A DNA stretch of 64,000 nt from Bacteroidota bacterium (GTDB lineage: Bacteria; Bacteroidota; Bacteroidia; Flavobacteriales_D; Sanyastnellaceae). Shown in pieces: positions 1-9,169 of this stretch. A program made the position numbers and the translations under genes. Every line of letters begins with the position of its first letter. The stretch's first letter is position 1. The notes under the pieces are model-generated. The model saw only the letters and a list, made by a program, of their open reading frames with translations. It did not search any database and was not told the origin of the DNA. The stretch is taken from positions 1 through 64,000 of the forward strand of contig JAQBTQ010000001.1 in NCBI GenBank assembly GCA_027624855.1. Direction: 5' to 3'.

Positions 1-64
1 ACCTATTCAGTCAGAGACAACAGATTTACAGTCTGCCCCGGCTCTCCAACTCCGGCGTACCCCC
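1..64 (-). tRNA. tRNA-Tyr (GTA), 3' part cut by window edge
   Basis: The reverse complement starts GGGGGTACGCCGGAG and continues with an anticodon arm CAGACTGTAAATCTG, giving anticodon GTA. It carries the long variable arm of bacterial tRNA-Tyr. The T-arm and 3' end lie outside the window. It sits 49 bases downstream of tRNA-Thr on the same strand, so the two are probably co-transcribed. In Bacteroidota this tRNA pair commonly precedes tRNA-Gly, tuf and secE; that would be to the left of the window and is inference. Confidence 0.85.
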
Positions 65-113
65 GTTCCTTTAAAATCAATCCACTACCATAAAGGAAGT
101 GGACGATTTTATG

Positions 114-187
114 AGCCGATGGAGGGATTCGAACCCCCGACCCGCTGATTACAAATCAGCTGCTCTGGCCAACTGAGCTACATCGGC
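114..187 (-). tRNA. tRNA-Thr (TGT)
   Basis: Complete cloverleaf on the minus strand: the 7-bp acceptor stem GCCGATG/CATCGGC, a D-arm with AGCTCAGTTGG, the anticodon stem GCTGA/TCAGC around the loop TTTGTAA (anticodon TGT, threonine), and a T-arm with GGTTCGAATCC. No CCA is encoded. A consensus Bacteroidota promoter lies about 50 bases upstream. Confidence 0.95.
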
Positions 188-235
188 AACAATTCAAAGA
201 ACTGAGGCGCGCGAACGCCCCGGTTTTCAGGACGG

Positions 236-265
236 CAAATGTATGAAAGAAATCGTTGGATTCAA
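236..265 (-). promoter_or_regulatory. promoter of the tRNA-Thr/tRNA-Tyr operon
   Basis: Minus-strand TACATTTG (positions 243-236) matches the Bacteroidota -7 consensus TAnnTTTG. A TTG at 265-263 lies 19 bases upstream, at the expected -33 position. Transcription would start near 230 and leave a leader of about 40 bases before tRNA-Thr. Confidence 0.6.
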
Positions 266-330
266 TAACTGCAAGCCTCTTTTGTTTCCGTAAAAATAAA
301 GAGCTAGTTAATGTATTGAAAATGTGTTAC

Positions 331-633
331 TTAAACTCCGGCAAGACGAAGCTTTTTTTGCTTTCGAATTTGACGACGAATGGCCTCAACCGCTTCATCG
401 ATTGATGCTTCGAAGCTCACAGTCTTTCTCTTGGCGAAAAAGTCGGCTCCAGGAACATGAATCTTCAGCTCTGCCAACTTGTTTTCTCGGTCCTCACTTT
501 TCTCGATTCGCAAAAACACCTCACACGATAAAATTTGATCATGGAAGGTATTTAATTTTTCGACCTTATGCTGAACAAATTCGAGCAAGCGTTGGTCGGC
601 ATCAAAATGAATGGAGTGTATTTGTATTTGCAT
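331..633 (-). CDS. raiA: ribosome hibernation promoting factor (short HPF/RaiA family)
   Basis: A 100-residue protein of the HPF/RaiA family, which binds the decoding region of the 30S subunit in stationary phase and silences or dimerises ribosomes. The start at MQIQIHSIHFDAD matches the family's first beta strand. A longer frame starting at 666 would overlap the end of xerC and add eleven non-conserved residues. The length equals that of short HPF, so it lacks the C-terminal dimerisation domain of long HPF. It lies 13 bases downstream of xerC in the order rpsU-xerC-raiA-tRNA, a common Bacteroidota arrangement. Confidence 0.9.
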   Translation of the reverse strand: MQIQIHSIHFDADQRLLEFVQHKVEKLNTFHDQILSCEVFLRIEKSEDRENKLAELKIHVPGADFFAKRKTVSFEASIDEAVEAIRRQIRKQKKLRLAGV

Positions 634-646
634 GGAAATGAAGTAT

Positions 647-1543
647 TCAGTTTGTGGACCGAACATTTAAAGGGCTATCCTCATGCAATTCTTTCAGTCG
701 AGCCAGCGACTGGTGAGTGTAAACTTGTGTGGAGCTCAACGAGGCATGACCAAGCAAATCTTTGACGGCTGCTAATTCCGCCCCTCGATTTAGAAGGTGA
801 GTCGCGAATGTATGACGCAAGACGTGTGGACTCATTTTGCGCAATGAACTGACAAGCGACAAATAATGATGAACCCGCCGATAGATAAACGACGGATACA
901 AGCTTCGTCCTGCATCGGTTACAAAAAGATGCTTCGACTGAAACGGTCGTTCATTGACGTGATCGGTAATGCTTTGTGTCGTTTCCACCAAGAGAGGAAT
1001 TCTTCTTTCTTTCGATCCTTTTCCAAGAACGCACAATTCTCCTCGTTCAGTATCCAAGTCATCCACTTTTAATGAAATTAATTCACCTTGGCGAATTCCA
1101 GTCTCGTACATCAATGCAATGAAGCTTCGATCCCGTCTTCCTTTCCAATCATTCGGAAAGACTTCCTCCTCAAATAATTCTTGCATCGCGTGCTCTGGAA
1201 CCACACTTGGAAGACGCTTTGACAACTTTGGGAGTGCAATGGATTCCGCTGGATCATCCTTCATTACCCCGTGACGTTTCTCATATTTGACAAACGTTCT
1301 AAATGCACTAATTTTTCGATGAATTGTACGTGGCGCCTTTTCCATCCGCATCATCTCTACCACATACGTTCTGAGCCATTCAGATTGGACATCCCTTAGA
1401 TTGTCACAATCAAATCGTTCTCGCATAAACTTCTCTAGTTGCCCCAAATCAGAACGATAGCAGCGCAACGTGTGCACGCTTCCACGCTTTTCCTTGAGTA
1501 GGTAATCAAGGAAATCTTCGATGTGTGACGAGATTTGGTTCAA
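647..1543 (-). CDS. xerC: tyrosine recombinase XerC/XerD type
   Basis: A 298-residue site-specific recombinase that resolves chromosome dimers at dif. It has an N-terminal SAM-like core-binding domain (about residues 1-90) and a C-terminal catalytic domain. All catalytic residues are visible: R151 in GIRQGE, K175 in GKGSKER, H240 and R243 in HVLRHTFATHL, H266 in LGHASLSST, and the nucleophile Y275 in VYTH. The start codon is TTG; the next methionine is residue 40 and would remove most of the SAM-like domain. This TTG lies in the T-tract of the terminator that follows rpsU. Whether the protein is XerC or XerD cannot be settled from sequence alone; XerC is chosen from its context with rpsU. Confidence 0.88.
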   Translation of the reverse strand: MNQISSHIEDFLDYLLKEKRGSVHTLRCYRSDLGQLEKFMRERFDCDNLRDVQSEWLRTYVVEMMRMEKAPRTIHRKISAFRTFVKYEKRHGVMKDDPAESIALPKLSKRLPSVVPEHAMQELFEEEVFPNDWKGRRDRSFIALMYETGIRQGELISLKVDDLDTERGELCVLGKGSKERRIPLLVETTQSITDHVNERPFQSKHLFVTDAGRSLYPSFIYRRVHHYLSLVSSLRKMSPHVLRHTFATHLLNRGAELAAVKDLLGHASLSSTQVYTHQSLARLKELHEDSPLNVRSTN

Positions 1544-1550
1544 AACAAAA

Positions 1551-1583
1551 AAGACGAAATGTCAGGGACAATTTCGTCTTTTT
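1551..1583 (-). terminator. rho-independent terminator after rpsU (bidirectional shape)
   Basis: A perfect 10-bp inverted repeat, AAGACGAAAT (1551-1560) and ATTTCGTCTT (1571-1580), has a 10-base loop. On the minus strand it is followed by TTTTTTGTTTTG. It would end rpsU transcription just where the xerC reading frame begins. Confidence 0.75.
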
Positions 1584-1606
1584 CGTATGAAAAACAAAGG
1601 AATTCC

Positions 1607-1798
1607 TCAATCGTTTTTCAGATTTAGTCCGTTTTTATAAATCGCTTTCTTCTTCTGCTCCCGGTTCAACACACTCGGCTTCACAAATTCACGTCGCACA
1701 CGCAGCTCTCGCATGCGCTTGGTGCGGTCAAACTTCTTCTTGAAACGCTTCAGAGCACGTTCGATGTTGTCTCCTTCTTTAACTGGGATAGAAAGCAT
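1607..1798 (-). CDS. rpsU: 30S ribosomal protein S21
   Basis: A 63-residue basic protein with the S21 signature MLSIPVKEGDNIERALKRFKK. The start at 1798 gives the usual family length; an upstream extension to 1846 would cross the promoter and add 16 non-conserved residues. S21 sits at the platform of the 30S subunit near the anti-Shine-Dalgarno sequence. In Bacteroidota S21 has been linked to occlusion of the anti-Shine-Dalgarno, which fits the weak ribosome binding sites seen across this window. It has its own promoter and terminator. Confidence 0.95.
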   Translation of the reverse strand: MLSIPVKEGDNIERALKRFKKKFDRTKRMRELRVRREFVKPSVLNREQKKKAIYKNGLNLKND

Positions 1799-1816
1799 GT
1801 TGTCAAAATTGGACTG

Positions 1817-1847
1817 CAAATTTAGTCGATTGATTCCAAATGACAAA
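1817..1847 (-). promoter_or_regulatory. rpsU promoter
   Basis: Minus-strand TAAATTTG (1824-1817) is a match to the -7 consensus, and TTTG at 1847-1844 lies 19 bases upstream as the -33 element. The predicted start, near 1811, leaves a leader of only about 12 bases before the rpsU ATG. Confidence 0.6.
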
Positions 1848-1859
1848 AACCAAAGACAA

Positions 1860-3005
1860 TTAATCTTTTAAAATCTCTCTGGATATGACCAATTTCTGAA
1901 TCTCACTGGTACCCTCGCCAATTGTGCAGAGCTTGCTATCTCGATAATACTTCTCAGCAGGGAATTCTTTTGTATAACCATATCCTCCCATGATCTGCAC
2001 TCCTTCTGTGGCCACTTGCACGCACATCTCCGAGGCCTGGTACTTCGCCATCGCAGAACATTTTGTCACCGGTTTGCCTGTCTCTTTCAGTTGGCACGCT
2101 TGAAGGGTTAAAAGGTCTGCCGCCTCAATCTGTGTATGCATGTCTGCAAGCTTGAATGCGATGGCCTGAAATTCACTGATTGGTTTACCAAACTGCTCTC
2201 TTTCTTTGGCATATGCTTTCGCAGCTTCATAAGCGCCTTTCGCAATACCCAACGCCAAAGAGGCAATCGAAATCCGTCCCCCATCAAGAATTTTCATGGC
2301 TTGTATGAAACCCTCACCAACTTCGCCTAAAACTTGTTCATCCGGAACGAAACAATCTTCAAATATCATTTCTGCCGTTTCAGATGATCGCATTCCAAGT
2401 TTATTCTCTTTTTTGCCCCCAGCAAATCCACTTTGACCTCGTTCAACAATGAAGGATGTGATTCCACGGCTATCGAGTGGCGTTCCTGTCCGAGCAAGGA
2501 CCACAGCTATCTCTGAACTTATTCCGTGCGTGATCCAATTCTTTGTCCCGTTCAAAACCCAACCACCTCGGGTTTCATCCCTTTTGGCAGTGCATTTCAT
2601 TCTCAACGCATCACTGCCCGTATTCGCTTCTGTTAATCCCCAAGCTCCCAAATGTTCCCCACTTGCCAATTTCGGTAAGTACTTTGACTTCTGATCGGTT
2701 GTGCCAAACATGAGAATATGATTGGTGCAAAGGCTATTGTGTGCTGCCATGGAAAGCCCAATTGAGCCACAAACTTTAGCCAACTCTTCGATGGCAATTT
2801 TGTATTCAAAATACCCCATTCCAGACCCTCCATATTCCTCAGGTACGAGCATTCCTAGCAGCCCAAGCTCCCCCATTTTCGCGAATAACTCCCGTGGGAA
2901 AAACTGCTCTTCATCCCATGCCATACGATTGGGCAGGATCTCCTTTTGTGCGAAATCTCGAACCGTCAGCCTGATGGTCCGCTGGTTTTCGGTTTCTCTA
3001 ATCAT
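1860..3005 (-). CDS. acyl-CoA dehydrogenase
   Basis: A 381-residue FAD enzyme of the medium/short-chain acyl-CoA dehydrogenase family, catalysing alpha,beta-desaturation of an acyl-CoA with electrons passed to ETF. The N-terminal helical domain, the middle beta domain ([11 protein letters not shown] and KNWITHG are FAD/substrate loops) and the C-terminal helical domain are present at full length. The catalytic base is probably E364 in IGEGTSEIQ, near the C-terminus, which resembles butyryl-CoA dehydrogenases. It overlaps apt upstream by 4 bases (ATGA), so the two are translationally coupled. Chain-length preference is not visible from sequence. Confidence 0.9.
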   Translation of the reverse strand: MIRETENQRTIRLTVRDFAQKEILPNRMAWDEEQFFPRELFAKMGELGLLGMLVPEEYGGSGMGYFEYKIAIEELAKVCGSIGLSMAAHNSLCTNHILMFGTTDQKSKYLPKLASGEHLGAWGLTEANTGSDALRMKCTAKRDETRGGWVLNGTKNWITHGISSEIAVVLARTGTPLDSRGITSFIVERGQSGFAGGKKENKLGMRSSETAEMIFEDCFVPDEQVLGEVGEGFIQAMKILDGGRISIASLALGIAKGAYEAAKAYAKEREQFGKPISEFQAIAFKLADMHTQIEAADLLTLQACQLKETGKPVTKCSAMAKYQASEMCVQVATEGVQIMGGYGYTKEFPAEKYYRDSKLCTIGEGTSEIQKLVISREILKD

Positions 3006-3532
3006 GAATCAATCGAAATAAGCGAGTGAATGAAAGCGTCAGGCGTTTGGTCCGACAGTCGTTGCCCACCTCGCAAAAATCCCAACTCCATTAAAAATGA
3101 ATAACCAATGACCTCTCCACCAAGTTTCTGAACGACTGAAGCCGCCGCCGCCGCAGTTCCACCAGTGGCCAGCACATCATCATGAATGAGAACCCTGCCT
3201 TGCTTTCCTATGGCTGCGGATTGACATTCAATTGTCGCTTGGCCGTATTCCAAAGCAAATGAAGCCTCGACGGTTGCCCCAGGTAATTTTCCTTTTTTTC
3301 GAACAGGCACAAAAGGCACACCCAACTCCATAGCCATCGCCATGCCGAATATGAATCCCCGACTCTCCACTCCCATTACATAATCCACCGTAGTGCCGCT
3401 CAAGCGTATACTGTCAGACATGGCAACAAGCATTTTTTTGCATAACGCAGCGTCAGACCAAACTTTGGAGAAATCTTTGAAAGTGATCCCGGGAATAGGG
3501 AAATCAGGAACATCGACAATCAAAGATTGCAT
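3002..3532 (-). CDS. apt: adenine phosphoribosyltransferase
   Basis: A 176-residue type I phosphoribosyltransferase that makes AMP from adenine and PRPP (purine salvage, cytosol). The PRPP-binding motif is [15 protein letters not shown], and the N-terminal segment [11 protein letters not shown] is characteristic of Apt. The start at [12 protein letters not shown] gives the normal length; the frame stays open to 3631 but would overlap the preceding gene. It lies 13 bases downstream of the helix-hairpin-helix gene and overlaps the acyl-CoA dehydrogenase start. Confidence 0.93.
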   Translation of the reverse strand: MQSLIVDVPDFPIPGITFKDFSKVWSDAALCKKMLVAMSDSIRLSGTTVDYVMGVESRGFIFGMAMAMELGVPFVPVRKKGKLPGATVEASFALEYGQATIECQSAAIGKQGRVLIHDDVLATGGTAAAAASVVQKLGGEVIGYSFLMELGFLRGGQRLSDQTPDAFIHSLISIDS

Positions 3533-3545
3533 ATCGCTCGCAATT

Positions 3546-4241
3546 TCAGGGGGTGGGTAGGGCAGCCGTCTCACAAACTCGAAGATACGGACTCCACAAC
3601 TGAAACAAGCTATCATTGATGGGAACCGCATTTCTCAAGTCTTGAATAGAGGACAACGGGTGGTGGTTCCGAAATCGCTCAATCGTTCTTGCTCCTTCTT
3701 GATTGATGTAAGGGTGGGAATGCAATTGATACCATGAAGCAGTATCTACACATAAAAATCGAAAAATACCATTTCCGACGTGAAACCAGGGAATGATTTG
3801 GTCAGCTACATCCGATTTTAACCCCCAAACCTCGCGCAACTGCTCGACTGACCAAAACCCTCCAAGTCGGTCCCGAAATTTGCATACTCTGGAGGCGAGA
3901 ACTGGGCCTAAAAAAGGCAAAGATTCCAGACCTGCACTATCAACGTTGTTCAAGTCAATTGAACCATTTCTAGGCCACTTCGCTCGGTTAGATGCCAACT
4001 TCGCTCGATTCTTTTTCATGACTTCGGGAGCAAAAGAAGTTCCTTGTATTGGATGCTTTTCCTCCAAAGGAGTCACCGGAGATTTCTCCAATGCAGACTT
4101 CAGCAATTGAATCTCATCAACATGAGCCTGACCTTCAGACCAGCCATCTGAGCCCAAATGAAACAAAACTTTAATCCCAAAAACTACCCACGATGCAATG
4201 ACAATTGCATACAGCACTCCATCCTCTCTCCTCATTCCCAT
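3546..4241 (-). CDS. helix-hairpin-helix protein with one membrane segment (ComEA-like)
   Basis: A 231-residue protein with a single N-terminal hydrophobic helix (about residues 9-27, VLYAIVIASWVVFGIKVLF), a polar linker, then tandem helix-hairpin-helix units. The first is IDLNNVDSAGLESLPFLGPVLASR, given here only as key residues N98, G105 and P112 in approximate numbering; a second unit begins near VDTASWYQL. ComEA proteins bind DNA during uptake with such folds, but this protein has two or three degenerate repeats and no other competence gene is nearby, so a DNA-uptake role is only a possibility. It is followed closely by apt. Confidence 0.75.
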   Translation of the reverse strand: MGMRREDGVLYAIVIASWVVFGIKVLFHLGSDGWSEGQAHVDEIQLLKSALEKSPVTPLEEKHPIQGTSFAPEVMKKNRAKLASNRAKWPRNGSIDLNNVDSAGLESLPFLGPVLASRVCKFRDRLGGFWSVEQLREVWGLKSDVADQIIPWFHVGNGIFRFLCVDTASWYQLHSHPYINQEGARTIERFRNHHPLSSIQDLRNAVPINDSLFQLWSPYLRVCETAALPTP

Positions 4242-4257
4242 TCATATTGTTCATCAT

Positions 4258-6174
4258 TTAATCATACCGTTTGATTTCCCCTGACCGAACGCGTTTGAAA
4301 TAATCTGCAACATCTTGTTTGACCTCTCCCATCAAAAAGTAAAGACCCAGAACATTGGGGAAACACATTGCAAAAATCATTGCATCACCAAAATCGAAAA
4401 CGCTCTGCGCTGAAATTGCAGAGCCAATGATTACAACAAGGCAAAAAATTGCCTTATACGTTGCATCCGATATGGCAGACTCGCCGAAGAGGAAGGTCCA
4501 AGACTTCAAACCATAGTAGCTCCAGCTGATCATGGTAGACAATGCAAAAAGGATCACGGCTATAGAAAGCACGATTGGAAACCAACTCATCGTTTGCGCG
4601 AAAGCACTACTTGTCAATTCAATCGCCTGTAAATCTCCCGATTTAGCCAACCCAAGCGCCGCTTCCTGCCCCATTTCGCCATAACCCGAAATGACGATAA
4701 CGAGTGCGGTCATTGTGCAAATGACAACCGTATCGATGAAGGGCTCCAATAAGGCAACAATTCCCTCACTAACGGGCTCATCCGTTTTGGCTGCAGCGTG
4801 GGCAATCGAAGCGGAACCAATCCCTGCTTCATTGGAAAAAGCAGCACGCTGAAATCCAACGATCAACACGCCAATTAAACCTCCATAGGCAGCGTCTGCG
4901 GAAAAAGCACTTGATACGATGGTGGAAAATGCCTGTGGAATTTCAGTAAAATGTCCCCCCAACACAACCAATGCTCCGAGTACGTAAATCCCTACCATGA
5001 ATGGCACCACCTTGTCGGTCACACGAGCAATGCTCTTAATTCCTCCAATGATGATTAAACCCACCAATAATGCCATGACGGCGCCAAACATCCAGCTTTG
5101 TCCAAAGAGGAAGGAAGATTCTCCCCCAGTGACTTCGATAAGCTGTTTGGTAGCCTGATTAATCTGAACCATGTTTCCGCCACCAAAACTCCCACCAACG
5201 CAAGCAATGGCGAAAAGTATCGCCAACACCTTACCTAACCCTTTCATCCCACGTTTGGCCAACCCATCCCGGAGGTAATACATCGGACCTCCTGAGACCG
5301 AACCATCGGGGTTCTGTTTTCTGTACTTCGTACCCAATGTGCATTCGACAAACTTTGAACTCATCCCCAGCAACCCTGCAACAATCATCCAGAAAGTAGC
5401 GCCAGGACCACCCAGTGAAACAGCAAATGCCACACCCGCGATATTGCCGACACCCACTGTCCCGCTCAGTGCCGCGGTAAGGGCTTGGAAATGCGAAACC
5501 TCTCCAGCATGGTTGGGGTTGTCAAACTTGCCACGAACGACATCCAATGCATGTTTAAACCCTCGAATATTGATGAACTTAAAATAAAACGTGAAAAAGA
5601 TTGCCCCTAGCAGCAACCAAATCAAAACGAAAGGGATTTTCAAAGGCTTTCCCAAAACGAATTCACCGGCTTCATTTGAAATGAATGCTGCATCCTTGTA
5701 AGGTGAGTCCATAGCCTTGATTGCCGCTTGGTTCAATGAGCCGTCCTCATTGATGTAGCGATCATCCAATTTCACTGACTCAGCTGCATGCTCAGACTGT
5801 AAATCTGCCGAGACATACGTACTTTCATCGACCTTGTAGATGGAATGACTGGGAATGATTGCCACTTGGAAGAAAATGACTTTACTCACTGCTGCAGTGA
5901 CAGGATCCATGTAAACATTGATCAAGCTATCTATGCCGCCTTCTGGTTTTGCGGCTTCTTCCTCAGGCTCTGGCTGCTCTGTTTCAATTGAATTTATTGT
6001 CGTTTCAACTTCCGTTTGAACGGATTCCACCGAATCAGATAAAGGAATGGTTTCTTCCAACATCGTGGTATCATTCGCGGGAGATTGATCTTCCTGAGAC
6101 CAGAGGTTTGTTGGGTTGAGCATCGATAGGATGAAGACCAACCCCATCAGCGTTGTAGACAAAATTTTGAGCAT
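4258..6174 (-). CDS. alanine/glycine:cation symporter (AGCS family)
   Basis: A 638-residue inner-membrane sodium:amino-acid symporter. The signature [18 protein letters not shown] and about 11 hydrophobic segments follow a roughly 190-residue N-terminal region. That region has a signal-peptide-like segment ([17 protein letters not shown]), an acidic Pro/Glu-rich stretch and a soluble part before the first symporter helix. The start at 6174 is an ATG; a TTG 45 bases upstream is open but unnecessary. Alanine or glycine is the family substrate; the actual substrate cannot be read from sequence. The extended N-terminus is longer than in proteobacterial AGCS proteins. Confidence 0.88.
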   Translation of the reverse strand: MLKILSTTLMGLVFILSMLNPTNLWSQEDQSPANDTTMLEETIPLSDSVESVQTEVETTINSIETEQPEPEEEAAKPEGGIDSLINVYMDPVTAAVSKVIFFQVAIIPSHSIYKVDESTYVSADLQSEHAAESVKLDDRYINEDGSLNQAAIKAMDSPYKDAAFISNEAGEFVLGKPLKIPFVLIWLLLGAIFFTFYFKFINIRGFKHALDVVRGKFDNPNHAGEVSHFQALTAALSGTVGVGNIAGVAFAVSLGGPGATFWMIVAGLLGMSSKFVECTLGTKYRKQNPDGSVSGGPMYYLRDGLAKRGMKGLGKVLAILFAIACVGGSFGGGNMVQINQATKQLIEVTGGESSFLFGQSWMFGAVMALLVGLIIIGGIKSIARVTDKVVPFMVGIYVLGALVVLGGHFTEIPQAFSTIVSSAFSADAAYGGLIGVLIVGFQRAAFSNEAGIGSASIAHAAAKTDEPVSEGIVALLEPFIDTVVICTMTALVIVISGYGEMGQEAALGLAKSGDLQAIELTSSAFAQTMSWFPIVLSIAVILFALSTMISWSYYGLKSWTFLFGESAISDATYKAIFCLVVIIGSAISAQSVFDFGDAMIFAMCFPNVLGLYFLMGEVKQDVADYFKRVRSGEIKRYD

Positions 6175-6231
6175 GAATCGTAGAGCTTTTCTTGAAAGAA
6201 GCTCCAATATACAAATCAAGGGGCTGGAACC

Positions 6232-7254
6232 TTAGTGCAACGAAGGACTTTGTATTCCAATGAATTCATTCAACCGTCGAATTTGATCAGACGTTCCTAG
6301 CACAAATAATTTCATGGTCGATTCGAGCGGCGTTTCCGCAGGGGGGTTGATGACCATTTCTCCAGAGACCTTTCTTAGCCCAATCACATTCACACCAATT
6401 CGATTTCGCGCATCTATTTCAGCTAGGGTCATGGATTGCAAACGATCGGGCAACTGGCGCACTTCGATTTCTTCCAAGTTTACCGCATCTGCTCCTTGTA
6501 TCCGAATGTGGTCAAGAAATTCCACTACATCAGGAATGGCTACGAGCGATGCCATGTGCGCCCCACCAACTTGGTCCGGCATGATGACATTCTGAGCACC
6601 CGCTACGCGCAGCTTACTCACTGCATTGGCATTGGAGGCACGGCTGATGATGAGCAAATCTTTCCGTCGTTCTCGAGCGGCAAGGACTACGTACAAATTT
6701 TGAGCGTCATCGGGCAATGTGGTTATCAACGCTTGAGCGCGATCCAGTCCTGCGTTGATTAAATTTTCATCTTCTGTGGCATCACCAGCTAGCACACTTT
6801 TCCCAGCTTTGCGCAACTTATCTACCAAATCGGTATTCCATTCAACAATGACGACATCCTGTTTATGGTCTTCCAATTCTTGAACTGCCTTCTCTCCCAC
6901 TCTGCCATTGCCGCAGACTATGATGTGATTGTTTTTTTCGTTCATGATTTTCTCGATGCGACGGGCCCTTAACCGATCCCGATAATTCCCCTCAACGAAA
7001 AACCTCGTGACCGCTGTTGCTGCGAAAGTAAAGGTACCGATTGAAGAAAGAATCAGGCCAGCTGTAAACAACTTACCCGAATCAGAAAGTTCTCGCACCT
7101 CACCAAATCCTACAGTCGACACCGTAATGATTGTCATGTAAAACGCTTCGAGTGCAGTGAAGTCTTCAATTAAAGCATACCCCAAAGAGCCTGCGCACAA
7201 GATGCCCACCAAGAGTGCCGCTGCAATTCGTAATCGTCTGACAGAATCATTCAT
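6232..7254 (-). CDS. potassium channel with RCK/TrkA domains
   Basis: A 340-residue ligand-gated K+ channel. Two transmembrane helices (about residues 9-28 and 61-87) flank a pore loop with the filter TVGFGE. A cytoplasmic RCK domain follows, with the nucleotide-binding motif GNGRVG near residue 115 and an acidic E at the end of the second strand. A TrkA-C domain forms the C-terminus. The filter reads GFGE rather than the common GYGD, a known but less frequent variant. The start codon overlaps the stop of pyrF by one base (TAATG), indicating co-transcription. Confidence 0.88.
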   Translation of the reverse strand: MNDSVRRLRIAAALLVGILCAGSLGYALIEDFTALEAFYMTIITVSTVGFGEVRELSDSGKLFTAGLILSSIGTFTFAATAVTRFFVEGNYRDRLRARRIEKIMNEKNNHIIVCGNGRVGEKAVQELEDHKQDVVIVEWNTDLVDKLRKAGKSVLAGDATEDENLINAGLDRAQALITTLPDDAQNLYVVLAARERRKDLLIISRASNANAVSKLRVAGAQNVIMPDQVGGAHMASLVAIPDVVEFLDHIRIQGADAVNLEEIEVRQLPDRLQSMTLAEIDARNRIGVNVIGLRKVSGEMVINPPAETPLESTMKLFVLGTSDQIRRLNEFIGIQSPSLH

Positions 7255-8069
7255 TATTCGAATGAGTTCTCAAAATATGGCTGCATTCTCTTCTGCATTC
7301 GATTGGCTTCGTTTCGAGCGGCTTCGCCAAAGTCGCCATCCGCACTCGCATATAGAATGCTTCTTGAAGCATTGATCAAGAGCCCACCAAAATTGGTCCA
7401 ACCGGCCTTCATAACCTCATCAAGATCCCCTCCTTGTGCTCCTACGCCAGGGACCAAAAAGAAATAATCGGGGGCGAGCATTCGAATTTCCCGAAGCTTT
7501 TCAGGCCTCGTGGCCCCTACGACATACATCAATTGATCGAAACTCCCCCAAGACTGACTGCGTTCAATGACGCGTTCATATAATGGCGGATTGCCGTGAA
7601 ATTCAAAATCATCGGCTCCAGCATTGGATGTCAAAGCCAAGAGCACGGTCCATTGATTTTCGAACCCCTCCATGAAAGGCACCACGCTATCTTTCCCCAT
7701 ATAAGGAGCAACGGTTACGGCATGCGCCCCCAAACCATCGAACATGGATTTAGCATAATGACGGGCTGTATTTCCAATGTCTCCTCGCTTTGCATCCGCA
7801 ATAACCAGAACGTCATCAGGAACAGATTCGATGATTCGTGACAACGCTGCCCAACCCTCTGCTCCGTATTGCTCGAAAAAAGCCAAGTTGGGTTTGAAAG
7901 CGACCGCAAAATCAGCCGTCTCCTCGATGATGGTCTTACAAAAGACCTCCATTCCTGTCACACCCGTCCCGCATGAAACAGGAATTCGCTGAGGATCAGG
8001 GTCCAAACCAACGCATAAACAACTCTTTTTGTGTTGCATCAATTCGAATAATCCTTGACGAGTATGCAT
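7254..8069 (-). CDS. pyrF: orotidine 5'-phosphate decarboxylase
   Basis: A 271-residue enzyme of the longer type 2 PyrF group, catalysing the last step of UMP synthesis. The catalytic motif is DAKRGDIGNTA. CVGLDPDP near the N-terminus binds orotate and PFLVPGVGAQGGD-like residues near the C-terminus (FLVPGVGAQGGD) form the phosphate site. It lies 9 bases after prfA; the prfA-pyrF order is typical for Bacteroidota. A TAACTTTG sequence ending 4 bases before the ATG could act as a -7 element and give a leaderless transcript. Confidence 0.95.
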   Translation of the reverse strand: MHTRQGLFELMQHKKSCLCVGLDPDPQRIPVSCGTGVTGMEVFCKTIIEETADFAVAFKPNLAFFEQYGAEGWAALSRIIESVPDDVLVIADAKRGDIGNTARHYAKSMFDGLGAHAVTVAPYMGKDSVVPFMEGFENQWTVLLALTSNAGADDFEFHGNPPLYERVIERSQSWGSFDQLMYVVGATRPEKLREIRMLAPDYFFLVPGVGAQGGDLDEVMKAGWTNFGGLLINASRSILYASADGDFGEAARNEANRMQKRMQPYFENSFE

Positions 8070-8078
8070 GCTGCAAAG

Positions 8079-9161
8079 TTAGGATTGAGACGCTAATAAT
8101 TCGGCCTGTTCCGCCATTCGCAATGCTTCAATAACGGGATCTAGCTCCCCGCCCAAAATTTGGGTCAAAGCATGCGAAGTGAATTGAATCCGGTGGTCTG
8201 TGACTCGTCCCTGTGGGAAATTGTAGGTTCTAATTTTTGCTGAACGATCACCGGTACTAACCAAAGATTTGCGTTGCTGTGCTTGTTCGGCAACTTGACG
8301 TTCACGCTCCCTTTCGAAAAGGCGGGTTCGCAAAACTTCCAAGGCATGATCATAATTCTGATGTTGCGAGCGACCGTCTTGACATTCTACAACAATTCCC
8401 GTTGGTTCATGGGTCAAGCGAACAGCTGATTCTGTCTTATTGACGTGCTGCCCTCCCGCCCCGCTTGCGCGAAAGGTGTCACGCCGGACGACACTCAAAT
8501 CAAGCTCAACGTCAACATCTTCAGCTACAGGCAATACGGCGACTGTGGCTGCGCTGGTGTGCACACGCCCTTGCGATTCTGTCTCTGGAACTCGCTGGAC
8601 ACGATGGACGCCACTTTCAAACTTTAACCACCCGTATACCCCATCGCCTTCAACTCGCACCGTAATTTCTTTGAAACCACCGGCCGTGCCTTCATTGGCA
8701 TTCACCAAATTCCAAGTCCACCCTTTTCCTTCACAGTGACGTTGATACATGCGATACAAATCACCCGCAAAAATCGCCGCTTCATCACCTCCCGTACCCG
8801 CCCGAAATTCCATCATGACCGGTCGTTCATCCACCTCATCTTTGGGCAAGAGCATGATTCTTGCTTCTTCAAATCCTTGATCGATGCGTTCCAGAATTCC
8901 CGGAAGCTCCATTTTCGCCATCTCCTTGAATTCCTCATCTTCTCCATTCGACCAATCTTGAGCTTGTTTTCGATCCAATTCGAGGGACCTCAAGGTTTCA
9001 TACTGATGCACAATGGGTTGTAAACGCTTGTATTCGCGCATGAGATCTCGATATTTTCGCTGGTCAGCGATAACATCCGGGTCCCCCACTTGCTTTTCAA
9101 CTTCAATGAATCGATCAGCGATGGAGGCCAATTTTTGCATCAAAGCCTCTTCCTTGTCCAT
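8079..9161 (-). CDS. prfA: peptide chain release factor 1
   Basis: A 360-residue class I release factor that reads UAA and UAG. The catalytic GGQ is in SGAGGQHVNKTESAV, and the codon-recognition tripeptide is P-E-T in RVPETESQGR, the PxT type that defines RF1. Length and the N-terminal coiled segment are normal. It is downstream of purM by 8 bases and upstream of pyrF. Confidence 0.97.
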   Translation of the reverse strand: MDKEEALMQKLASIADRFIEVEKQVGDPDVIADQRKYRDLMREYKRLQPIVHQYETLRSLELDRKQAQDWSNGEDEEFKEMAKMELPGILERIDQGFEEARIMLLPKDEVDERPVMMEFRAGTGGDEAAIFAGDLYRMYQRHCEGKGWTWNLVNANEGTAGGFKEITVRVEGDGVYGWLKFESGVHRVQRVPETESQGRVHTSAATVAVLPVAEDVDVELDLSVVRRDTFRASGAGGQHVNKTESAVRLTHEPTGIVVECQDGRSQHQNYDHALEVLRTRLFERERERQVAEQAQQRKSLVSTGDRSAKIRTYNFPQGRVTDHRIQFTSHALTQILGGELDPVIEALRMAEQAELLASQS

Positions 9162-9169
9162 CGCTCTTG

